64,000 nucleotides of DNA from Symbiodinium microadriaticum (taxonomy: Eukaryota; Sar; Dinophyceae; Suessiales; Symbiodiniaceae): contig LSRX01001192.1 in assembly GCA_001939145.1 (NCBI GenBank), forward strand, positions 3,944 through 67,943. Reading direction: 5' to 3'. Both the position numbers and the translations under genes were made by a program. Below, one piece after another: positions 22,948-34,900 of the stretch. How positions within the stretch are numbered: position 1 is the stretch's first letter; each line of letters opens with the position of its first letter. Under the pieces are notes generated by a model. The model searched no databases. It saw only the letters and a program-made list of their open reading frames with translations, and was not told the DNA's origin.

Positions 22948-25900
22948 ATGGACCAGCCGCTGGCATTGGATGAGTTTGCCGTGGTCCCCGGCCTCAGTTG
23001 CAAAGCCTTACGAAGGGGAAATTCCGCAAGAAAGAGGTCAGGAACAAAATCAGCGGCATGAAGGATACTAGACCATGATCATACGCTAGCAGCAGAGCTG
23101 TGAGAATAGGAACTTGGATTATTGCTCGTTGAGATGTTCCCATCTTTGACATCTTACGGATCTAGGAATGATGGCCGGTTCTTTGTCACTCGCTCTCGTA
23201 GCTTTCATGGTGGTTCGGGGAGCCGATAAACCTCTCGTCCTGCGGCTCCTTGAACCTAGAGCCCGCAAGCCGTGCATTATTGAAACTGCACTCTTGTTCA
23301 ACATGTATTTGTATCACAGTCATTGCAACCCGGATATCAGCAGATAATGTGATACGTGCCATGCTGTCCTCATTATGATGTCTAGTGTAAACATGCTCCT
23401 TAGCAATCAGTCAGTATATGGCTTACCAGTGGAGCCCGTTCCGATACCATAGAATCAATGTCCAAAGTAAGGGAACACAGGGCTGTGCATGACAAGAGCA
23501 ACAAGCGCTCCTGATCTATCTCATAGCCTCGGGTCCCTACCAATTACTAGGTCATACAAGTCCTTCGACTAGCGCCCCTCGTTCTCCGAGTTTCCCAGAA
23601 GCTCTTCAAGCTCTAAGCCACAAGGTCATCCACCACTTTGAGGTGCACCGCGCGCAGCAGATCAAGGCCCGCTTAGCTTTCGAGTTTCTGAGGGAAAACG
23701 AGAAGACAAGGGCGGTGTTTCTTTTTCAGCTCTGGAGATCACTTTCATGGGTTATGAGCACGCATACGCAACCCTAAGCTCACACGACTAGCCTGGACCC
23801 TACACCCTAATCAGATGCCCACACGCATTTCCCGAACACTGCTCTCGCTTTCGTCTAGTATACTGCTCCTCGAAGGAGTTTTCTTGCGGCACCCGGGAGC
23901 AGCACAGACAACCCTAAACCCCTAAACCGTAAACCCCTAAACCCCTAAACCCTAGACCCCTAAACCCCCCTAAACCCCCCTAAACCCCTAAACCCGACGC
24001 CATTACGCGAGTTTTGCAGAGGCGCAGTTCGAGCAGCTGGACGAAGACGGCTCAGGCTGCCATGGGGGTTTAGGGTTCTCGGTTTAGGGTTCTATGAGGG
24101 TTTAGGGTTTAGGGTTCTATAAGGGCTTAGGGTGTAGGGTTCTATAAGGGTACCCTATAATAAGGGGTCCTGCAGGTTTGGGATGATGGAAGGGTTTAAG
24201 GTCTAGGATCTTCCGTTGCAAGGGTCCCCTAATTTTGGAGGGTTCCCTGAACATCGCCATGCCTTGTTGGGGGTCGAGTTTTTGTGGTTCAAAGTAGGGC
24301 AGAACTTAAGGCAGCTACGTTGAAGTCTTGGGATCGACTACTATGTGAGAGGTAGCCACAATCCTGTGCCCGTCTGCCCTTGAGAGAGAGGAAGCGACTT
24401 GCACTAGGAATTACGAAGAGCCCTGAACGAAATGGGCTTAGATGCCCTAAACCCTAAGTCCTCATCGAACCCTTCTAGGTCCTCTGCTACCTTCCTTTTT
24501 CCCTCAACACTTCTGCAAGCCTACTTTGTTTCCAGGTGCTGCGGACTTGAGAGTCGCCTCTGTTATGCGTCATCTCTGCCCACTGCGAGCCGAAAGACCC
24601 CGTCAGGCTTGTCCGAGCCCTGCGAGACTCCAAACCCGAAGCCCCCCAAGCCCTAAACCCTAAACTCGTGAGTGTGAGAGTCGAAATCCTGAATCCTACA
24701 CCCTAAACACAACCCTACACCCTAAACCCAAAGCCTTAATTCCTAAACCCCCCCAAACAAAACCCCTACACCCTACAACGCCCTAAGCCCAACAAAACCC
24801 CCCCCCCCCCCCCCNNNNNNNACCGGGTGCTTGAGGTAACGAAAACCGGCCCCAGGCTCCATCGACAAGTCGGAGCTCCGCCGTCTCCTCTGGGACACCG
24901 GCTACTCGGTGAACAGGCCCTTCTTTTGAAGGGTTCCAGTTATAAGGGGTCCCTTTATAAGGGGTCCCTTTAAGGGTAGGCCTTCTTTGAAGGGTTCCAT
25001 TTAGGGGTCCCTTTGAGGGTCCCTTTATAAGGGGTCCCTTTCAGGGGTTGGTCATATCGGACAGCCTTCCCTACAAGAATCGCCTGGGAGGGTACTGTTT
25101 GGAGCCCTTAGACTTTCTCCGCAGGCTCAGGATGCTCGAAAAACGCCTGATGCAAGGAGCCGTTCGAGCTACTCCCGTCTGCAGAGGTTCCCTGAGCCGG
25201 AGCCCCTCCCCGCTCTGCATCCATAAACTGCTCCCCCGTTGAGTAGGGATGTGGAAGTGCGCAGGCCTGGAGCTCAGACTGCGGTAGCAAAAATGCTTTA
25301 ACAGCACCGAGGCCCTCCAAAGCCTGGAAGAACAAGCCCCAAGCCCGCAAAACAAGCGAAACCCGCCTCTCCCGCCTTGGGCCTGGCGCAGGGAAACCTT
25401 GGACGAGATCTTCGAGGAGGTGGATCGTGACAGGCGCAGCCTTCGGCTTTGTCTGGGAGAAAGATCCGTATTGTGTCGATATGGATAGGTACAGAAAGCA
25501 GAAGGCACACTCATCAACACCTGCGTGTTAATGCTGCGCATCTAAGCCTATACTTGCCAGCATAAGGTGGAACAAAGTGCAAGCAAAACAAACAGCACCC
25601 AACCGGGCATCAGTTTGTGTCTCAACAGAACTTCCAACGAACCACTTCGATTTCAGAAAACGATTAAGTCGCATGATCGCGAGCTTGTTGGGGCTTCGGG
25701 ACTTTCACGCCTTGGCCCGCTCGCCCGCTCTGTGACTGCAGACCCAAGGCCCAACTTCCTCCGACCCCAGACCAAACAGCCTCATACACACGGCACTACA
25801 GCGTGGAGCTCCCGGGAACTGACCGCAGGTCTGGCACCGTGGAGCTCCGTGAGTGGGGCGCCCCACGCAGTGTTGCGGATGTGGGAAGTGCAAGAGCCGC

Positions 25901-28900
25901 GGCTCTTGCTGGGGTCTGGCCGAGATCGTTGCTCACGCGAGAAGTACATCAGCAGATCTAGGCCGAATTGTTGTTGTCGTTGATTAAATAGCAGCTGCCA
26001 TAGTTGTATGCAAAGACAGTTGCCAATTCTCCGAGGTTGATAGGTGTCGTGGCAGGAGGTAGATAGGGGAGGAGGAGAAGTGGTGGTAGGGGTTGCGGTG
26101 GTGGTGATGCTTCTGTTTTCGTGCTTCCATTGTTGCCGCTGCTCCGCTAGTATGCTTGCTGCCGCTGCCACTGCCGCTATGTTGTGGGCGTGGCTGCCAA
26201 CAGTACCCCCACTCCTTGGACCACCTTCCTGTGCGATTTCGGCCTTTGAGAGCCCAAGCACGAAGCCCTGAGTCCCGGAGCCTCTGAAACTGGGCCCCAG
26301 AAGCGAAGCTCCGAAAGCCCTGAAGCCCTACATAGTAGTGAACCTAGAGTTCTCCTTTAAAGCTCAAGAGTCCAAGGTTCGAGCTGGTCTTGAAAATCGC
26401 CGGCGCCTTTGGAGCTGCATGGATTTAGGGAGCATCTGAACATTAGTCTTGTGCAAGAGATCATGGTGTGGACCTATGCTCACGATTGCTCATGTAGCTA
26501 ACTGTGCAGGCGTCTAGGTGGCTTCAAGAAAGAGGGGTCGACCGAGAGGATGCGCAGACTAGTGCGTGAGAGCCGCATTGGGTCTCTTCGACCCCCCGCG
26601 TGTCAGATCATGCAAAGGGGACGCGAGGGTGCAAGAATAGAAGAAGGGCAGCGTGACGGCCGCTTGGTCAGGTTTGACAGTCCTACTTTCCATCACTTTG
26701 TCGGTGCAGGCATGTTCGCCGTCATTGGTCTGCTGTGCTGCTGCCAGTTCGCTTGAAGGTAGTTCTGCGCTCTCTCCTGCCATGCCTGGCATCCACCAGG
26801 AAAGCACAACCATGAGCGAAGTGCCAGTGCCTGCGGGCACGCTGTCCAGAGCTGCACTTTCACGACAGTGGCATCTGGGCATGCTTTACAATGCTGCCAA
26901 AGATGAGAGTATTCTTGGAGGCAGCATTTTCAGTGAGGACAAACTAAAGAAGAAAGGCATCCAAAAGGGAAGGAACTACAGCGCAAGCCATTTCATTGAG
27001 ACGTCAGACACCTTGGAAAGCAAGTCAAGCAACATGGCCGTGGATGCTTCTTTGAAGCTGAGCTTCATGGCTGGCCTCGTGAAGGTGGAGGGCTCTGGCC
27101 AGTATTTGAATGAAAAGCGGTCCGAATGGGCTGCAAAGCGAGTCGCTTTTGGCAAGAGTGTACGCAGTCACTGGGAGATGATGAGCCTTCTGGACTTGGT
27201 GCCCGACCAGCCGCACACAGCTGCGGAGGTGCAAGCCACGCATGTAGTCACAGCCATCCAGTATGGCATGGAGGCGAGGCTGATCTTCGAGCATAAGCAC
27301 CAGCACGCAAACGAAGAGCAGGAAGTTGAGTGTCGGCTGAAGCTTGTGATCGAAACCATTCCCTCGATTGGGGTTTCGGGGAAAGGAGGTGTCAAAACAG
27401 TGCCTACAGACAAGAAGGATCTCGAGAAGTTGAAGGTCTCCTACATCGGGGATGCCAACCTCGGCTTTGCTGTTGGGTCTTTCGAGGATGCTGTCTCGGC
27501 CTATCAAAAGCTTGGAAGAATCGAAGAGCCTGAAATGGTGCCTGTTGAGGTTTACATGCTTCCCCTCAGCACCTTTCAGGATGTTCCAGCTGTGAAGCTT
27601 ATGCGAGAGATTGCTCCCGACATCATTTCCAAGGTAACACAGGAGTATGACAAGCTCAGAGATCATCAACTTCGAGTCGGTTGCCTGAAGCAGCACCAGG
27701 TCTACAAAACTTTTGAAGCCTTCCGATCTGAAGTAGATGCCTTTTCTTCTAAACACCTCGACATCTTCATCCTTCGTTTGCAAGGCGAGCTTCAGCGCCT
27801 CCTGCCCGCAATCCGCCTAGGGAGCTCGCAGGAGCAAGAGCTCGTCAAGCTCATGGAGAGCATCGCAGATTCTGCCTTTGCTGACGCGCTCGTGAATGCA
27901 GAGCTAAGTGCAGATCTCGTGGCTTCATACATGAACATCACGGGCTTGGCACCGATGGTGAGCAAAGAGGCTGTCCAGAGGGAGGCCGCGAAGCCTGGCT
28001 TTGACAATTGCCTGTGCTTTAGCATCGCGTTGGGCAGGCTACGAGGGTGCCAAAGCAAACTGGTGGAAGCCTTCCTGAGCGATGATACCCAGCATACGAA
28101 TGCGCTAGGGGTGGAATCCTACAGGGAGGCCGACCATGACTTTTCTCGCAACGGCCGTTGTTTCATCGAGTTTATGGCAGCCAACCAGGGGAACAGCAGA
28201 ATGAGGTTTCTGCTTTCCGTAAGCATGCATGAAGCAGGTGTTAGTGGCTGCGTGCAGCGTTGGCAGGCTGGCAAATTGGTCGATGAAGCTTGCCAGCTGC
28301 CGGTGCAGGTGCGAGAACTCAAGCAGGTTAACAGCGGACCACACGCTGTTGAAGTAAGCTGGTCTTATCCTTTCACAAGTGCGCACGATGGATTCAAGAT
28401 TTTCTACCGGAAGAAATCGCTAGCAACAGACTCCAGCGAGGCAAGCATGTCATTAAACACACTTCCAAAGTGGGAGGAAGTGCAGGTGAAAAACCACGCG
28501 GCACGGGGGCAGCGGATAGACCAGCTGAGCCCGCAGACCGTGTACGAATTATACATGCAAAGTTGGAGCAAGTTGGGCATGGGTCGAGCGTCTCCGACAA
28601 TTTCTGTCGAGACGACAACTTTTCCAAAGAAGCGTGAGTACACTGTTCTAATTCTGGGCGAAACTGGAGTCGGAAAAAGCACGTTCATAAATGCATTTTG
28701 CAACTGCATCACGTATGGCAGCTTTGCTAATGCCAAAGCAGCTGGCCTTCAGACAGTCATGCCTGCCAACTTCAAGCAGATGGTAGATGGCACAGAGCAT
28801 ACCATCAAAGTCGGCGGTGGAGGTGACCAGAACGAGAACTTCGATATCCCTGGGGCTTCGGTAACCCAGGAGCCGAAATGCTACCCTTTTGAGGTGATTG

Positions 28901-31900
28901 CTGAGCCTAGCAACTACACCTTGAACATCATCGACACGCCAGGTATGGGTGACACGCGTGGCACTGAGCAGGACAAAATCAATATGACTTCCATTGTTCA
29001 CCACCTACAGGCTTATGACGAGATCGATGCGATCTTGCTCCTGTTGCAGCCCAATCTGCCCAGGCTTACCATCCCCATCAGGTATTGCGTGATGGAGCTT
29101 TTCAAGAATCTGCACGTGAATTGCAGGAAGAACATCTTCTTTGTGTTCACACGGTCACGAGAGACCATGTACGAGCCCGGCGACACTCTCCCAAACCTAC
29201 GGCTCCTTCTGACGGAGCTGCGTGAGCGACAGGGAGTTAGCATTGCTTGTGATTCTACAAGATACTTCTGCACTGATAGCGAGTCCTTTCGCTTTCTCGC
29301 ATGTCAGCAACACGGCGTCGTGTTGAAGAATGCACGCGAGGAGGATTACGCACAGTCCTGGGAAACTTCTGTGCTGGCGGTGCAGTGCTTGATGCGCAAA
29401 GTGAGGGATACCATGCCGTTCTCCACTCGACAAATCACCGAGCTTTTCAAGGCCCGGATGCTGATCATCCAACTCACAAAACCATTGGCAGAAGTACAGA
29501 GCAATATCCTCCGCAGAAAGCAGTACATTGAGCAGATCAAAGGCGAGATCTCTAAAGTGGAGGATTCCATGGAGAAGCTGAAGGAAAAGCTGATGATGAA
29601 GAAGTCTTTTCCGGAGATTGAGAAGCTAGATTATCCTTGCACCGTTTGCACCCATCCAGACTGCACCACGTTGCGGGGGGACCGAGCAGTCTACACGACA
29701 TGCCACGAACAGTGTCAGTTGCAGGGGGTGCCGCAAGAGAGTTTGCACAATTGCAGGTTGCAGGGTTGTGCAGCGATGTCAAGCGGCCACGGCACTGACA
29801 GCGCCGAGTGTAAGTGTGGACATTCATGGAGGCTTCACATGCACATTTACTACAAGGTAGGCATGGTGGAGCGTGAGGTTGTGAATGCGGACACGGAGAG
29901 CAAGATCAACGACCAAAGAGGAGTGGCTGAAAGGAAGGCCGACGAGCTTGACAAAATGAACACATGTTTGGACGAGCTGAGCAAAGAGAGTGGCATCGTG
30001 GAAGAAGCTGCTGTCAGTATGGCTGCTTTCTTGAAGCACAATGGCATTTGCCCTGTGAACGATGCGGTCGTCGAGTATTTGCAACTTGAGATCGATGGCA
30101 AGCACACGGAAATGGCACTAAAGCAGAACGGCGGCTTCGCCGAGGATGAGATCAGCAAGATTCGTGACTCGATCCATGCTCTGGAGCGCAGCAAGACGGC
30201 CCACAAGAAAGAAGTGGACATGCTTGTAGACAGGTTGCAGAAGGTCGACATCCAGCATGCAGAAGTGTCCGCTGATTCAATCCTCAACACGATCGTGCCT
30301 AGCCTGAAACAGCTCAAGCATTCGGGCGAGTGGATTCGCACAGCCATGGATGAGTTTGATCGGCATGTGAACTATGCACGCAGGGAGACAGTGAAGCAGG
30401 CAGCCTTGTACAGGCCACAACCACGGCAAGGTAAGGCTTGGCTGCTCTCTCGCACTTTTAGGGTCGCTTGGGGCTGGCTATGCGACGTTTTTTATGCTAG
30501 AATTGCTAGAAGCAGGTTGTAAGTTGAGCTGGAAGTTCCCAACACTGCGGATGGGCTCCCAACAGCCTGGCGCGTGGTTGTTCGCAGTTCTGAAGCATCG
30601 CTCTCTCGGGGCGGGGAGTGTGTATATAGCATCGGAGCCAGGGCAGCAAGAGCAGGAGGAGTGGACAAACGGCAGAAGTCGTTGGCAGCAGCGGTAGGAG
30701 CAGCTCAAGTCCCGTGCAGTGCAGCCTAGGTCTACGACCGTTTCGGCTTCTCCAGATCAGAGGCCGATTGCCTCGGAATCACGTTTCGTGATACGTTGTA
30801 GAGGTCTAGGCTGGTGGGGTTCTGTACTTTAGGTTGGCAGTTTCCGATCTCCCGTTTGGCTACTGAGAGAAAAGCCGCAAGCCCTTGAAACTTGAAACTT
30901 CTTAGGTGTAGTCGTTAGCTTAGTGGTTCTGGGCTATTCTGGGCCCATAGAGCTGGAGGAGACTGATTTAGTTTCACAGTGAAGGGCATTGGTTTCGTTT
31001 AATTGTTCTGCTTTTCCTGCTTTGGATTCTTCCTTGGCTCGTAGAAGCATGATAAGCTGGAACGCAAAGCCTTAATCCGTTTGTCCAAACCCCACATCCT
31101 CAACCGCGACCCTAGACCCTAAACCCTTCCTTCAGGTGAAGGCCTTCTACACGCTTTTCGACCGCTATGATGCAGACCTTTCAGGCCGCCCCGTGCTTGC
31201 CTGTCGACTTGGGGTTCCAGGTTTACCTGTGAGCTTTTCTTTCTGCGTTTCCGCGGGATCTGTCGGGGCGGAATCTCAATTCCGGGGCTTTCAGGTGTTG
31301 GTAGGGGGCCTACAAGTTAAAAGTAAAGGAGTATCGCGGGGTTTTTTATAGGGCCATTCTGAGTTCAGGCTTTAGATGCGTCAACAGGTTTAGGTACTTA
31401 CAGAGTCAAAGGGTCGAGGGTAGAGTTCCTTGTCAAGCGAGAAGAATGGTTTTTTTGAAGAAGCTTTAACGCGTTTCTAGGCATTGAATCGTGTTCGAGG
31501 GAGTGTTTCAAGAGCTCCTTGTGCAGAATGATGATTGATGTTGCCCTGCTTTTCTGTTCATCCGATGCCTTCGAGTTCTGTTGATCTTAGGGGTCTTTGT
31601 GGTGGTTCTTTCTTAAGCAATACTCCGAATCATGTGTGCTTTTGAAAAAGGAGACTTTCATGACAGAGCAGTTCACACTTGGCACATGTGTTGTCAAGTC
31701 CTTTCGGTACTGTTCTTTAAAGTACAGCTGGGAAGACCGTCGCCGCGGAGGTCTAAGCCCTGACCATTCGCTTAAGGAGTCGACTGGCAGCAGCAACTAA
31801 CCAAATCGTTTTGCTTCTCTAGGGGGTGGGCTTCCTGGGCAGTGGGACTTGCCCGGCAAAGCCCGCACCCAAAGCCGGAAACTTCGCCGCACCCATGACG

Positions 31901-34900
31901 TCGACAGAAGGACCCCGTTCGGCAACTTGTGGCTCGTGTGGCTCCATGCTTGTTTGGCGATGACCTTAGCACCGATCCAGCCCTCACATGGAGTGCCTGT
32001 CTGGAGTTTTTCGCCGAAGATTGGCAGTAGACTCTCAGGATCTCGGCAAGAAGGGTTGTACTTGGAGGGTTGCTGGTGCTCACTTATTAAACCTTACATC
32101 CGCGCCTGACAGGGCACAGAATCCCAGCGATTCTGGGAGCGCATCCGAGTCGAAGTCACGCTCCTCCAAACCCTGCAGTAAACCCTCAAATCTGAAAGGT
32201 TTCCATATCTTGCTAGGATACAGCAACAAGCCCAGACTCCTCAACGCCCGCAGGTGAACTCTCTGCCGACGAGCTGGCTGGAGCTCTGGGATGGTGCCGA
32301 GCTTTTGGACCAAATCCCTGCACATTCTCGTGGTATGCGCGTGAGAAGCCGTGCTGTCAGGTGCGGCCACCCGACGAGCATTGCGGAGGCTCGGGACATC
32401 ATCGAGCGGTACCTGGAGAAGGCCTCAAACGTGTTGAGGTCAGGGCTCTGTGGCAGTGAGGGCTTGGGGCTACTTCTGGAAGCCGTCGGCTCCCAAATGC
32501 AGGATTGTGGTCGTCTGCTCCGTCTCGTCCTGTGCTGTATTTGCTGCAGACACACAGTATTCACTCGAAGCCTCGCTGTCTGCAGTCCATCCAGAGCATC
32601 AGTCGGCCGGAGTTCCTCCGGATCATGAGGCGCCTTGATTGAACAAAGAACGGCGGCCAGGGTTGATTGTGGGGAAAAAAGAGACTACAGATTTGCAGGT
32701 TTCGGGATTCACAGCCTTCCTCGACTTCAGGCGGTTCGCTTCGAAGACTCGCCAGCTGGGGTTTGGCTGGGGCTGATCAGCTGTGTCGTAGCTTTGAGGG
32801 CTCCGGGTTCCGTTCTCTCAAAGCAGACGCCCCTTAAAACTTAGGCCTGGGAGGCCTGGCTGTGTCAGCGTCTGCTTCGACCTCTACCGGTAGTCCCCGC
32901 AGCCCTCATCATGCCGAGACTTGCAGCATCAGCTCCCAGGTGTGTGGCGGAGGAGGAGATCGAGGAGCTACCTGACTGAACTTGCTCCCTTATCCCCGTT
33001 TCGAAGGGCTTGGGCATGCTAGTGTGAAAATCCAACGCAGCGCGTGGGAAAGCCTGCGCTGCCACTGCAGCCCCACTCTTTGAGAAAGCTCTCGGCTCAA
33101 GGCTCTTGCTCCCGATCTGCCCAAGAAAACGTATTTTTTCCAGTGGAAGGGTAGCTAAGGGGCTTCAAGCAAAGCCCCTAGCTAGCTTTGCTTTTGCACA
33201 AAAGGCCCGCCCCCCCCCCTCCGCCCCTCCATCTCCGAAGCCCGCGCTGGCAGAATTGCCCAGGTTCCGGGCGCTCTTCGCAGCGATGGACGACGACGAC
33301 TCGGGCTTCCTGGACATGCCACTGGGACCAAGGAATGGCATAGCAAAAGAAGGGACGGGTGGCTGAGGGCTTTAAGGTTTTCATAGGGGTTGCAAGGTTG
33401 TTAGAGTAGTTACAGTTATAGTGTGTTTTACAATGCATAGCCCTTAGCCTTGGAACATGGGGCTCAATGATCACATCTTTTGACACTTGCAGGACGCTAT
33501 CTGTGCTTTTGATATGTGAGATCGCGCCATTCTTGGCTAGCGCCTAGAAGATCGGACAGTACCATACTGATTTGCCCCTGTTCTGGCTAGCATCACTTTA
33601 GAATCCTTGGAGACCAGATGCACAACTGTAGTCGTATGACTGTGCTGGGGCACTGCGGTGCCACGCAGTCGCTCAAACACCGTCACCCCCGCCACATGTA
33701 GACTGTTTCGCATCTCCACCTCTAGCAAGCCCTTCTTGTGGTGCCGATGTGAAGAAGAATGCCACTGGCCCTCATGAGATCAGGCGCTCGTCTTTGCCGA
33801 GACATTCCCCAGGCTTGCTCTGTGAAGGTCTTCCCACGTGAGGGATTGAGGCCCGAAGCTCAAACCAATCCTTCCAAATCTCAGATCCCAAACTGCAACG
33901 ACTCTCCTCATGCCGTCGGAACCCTTAACCCGCAAGACCATGCACCGCGGGGATGGGCCTAGCCAGGAGGCAAAACCCCCCCCCCCCCAAACCTGTCAAA
34001 ACCCGAAGACCCCAAGGCAAGAGCTCTCGGAGCTCTTCTTCAAGCCGGGGGCCTCAAAGTGGAAAGCGAGCCTGGGAAGGGTTTAAAGTTTTTAAAGAGT
34101 CTTCGGGCTTAGAGTTCGTGTCGGGAAGGATCTGTGTGGCTATTTTTGCAGGAAGGTGCGTTCATCGCCGCTCCTGTGAACCAGTGCCTTCACAGGAGAT
34201 CCCGTCACGCGGGTCGTTATCGCAAGCTTGAGGGCTTTGGCCACCGACGGTGTGACCGGCATCAACGACCAGCTGTCTCTGGGTAGTTCAACAGGTTTTT
34301 GCAGACCGGTGCCGGTGGTGGTCCTCGTCACTCCCACTGTTATTTGGACAAAATGCTGTGGATATGATTATGATCATGGTTAAGTCGTTGATTAACTTTA
34401 CGTAGTAGTTGCGGTGTTGTGTTCTCCGTAGTTTCGTTGTCTACTGTATCCTTGGTTCCTGGCAGATCCAAGACCATCGAACCGAGTTGAGAAGCTCGAG
34501 ACACAACGCGTCCAGGAGTGCGCTGTCTGCTTAAACTGCCTAACAGGCTGCTACGCAAAACGCAGGGTCGAGGTAAAGCAAGCCCCCAAAACCCGCCGGC
34601 CTAATTCCACGCCTGAGCCCCGAAGCCTACAGCCTGGACCTTGAAACCTAAACCCCAAGTCCTGAGCCCTAAAAACACCCTGCTGAATCGATCCAGGCTG
34701 GGTTACACCATCCATCACTCAGCTCCGACCTTGGCGAGGGAGGGTTTTGGATCCTCGGGGCTGAGCAAAGTCTTGGCTTTGGGACCTGGGGGTTCGGGTT
34801 CGGAGTCGGAGTTTTGGTTTAGGTTATGATACTGCTACAAGTATACTACTTGTATATTATCGCTACACCTCCTCCTGCTCCTACTGCCGCTCCTGCTGCT

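Noticed and set aside
26653..26781. N-terminal extension of the GTPase gene upstream of ATG 26782
   Set aside because: The open frame extends upstream but contains no ATG before 26782, and the extension resembles no family sequence.
27025..27783. 252-codon frame on the - strand inside the GTPase gene
   Set aside because: It is antisense to a frame with strong domain motifs and has no recognisable motif of its own.
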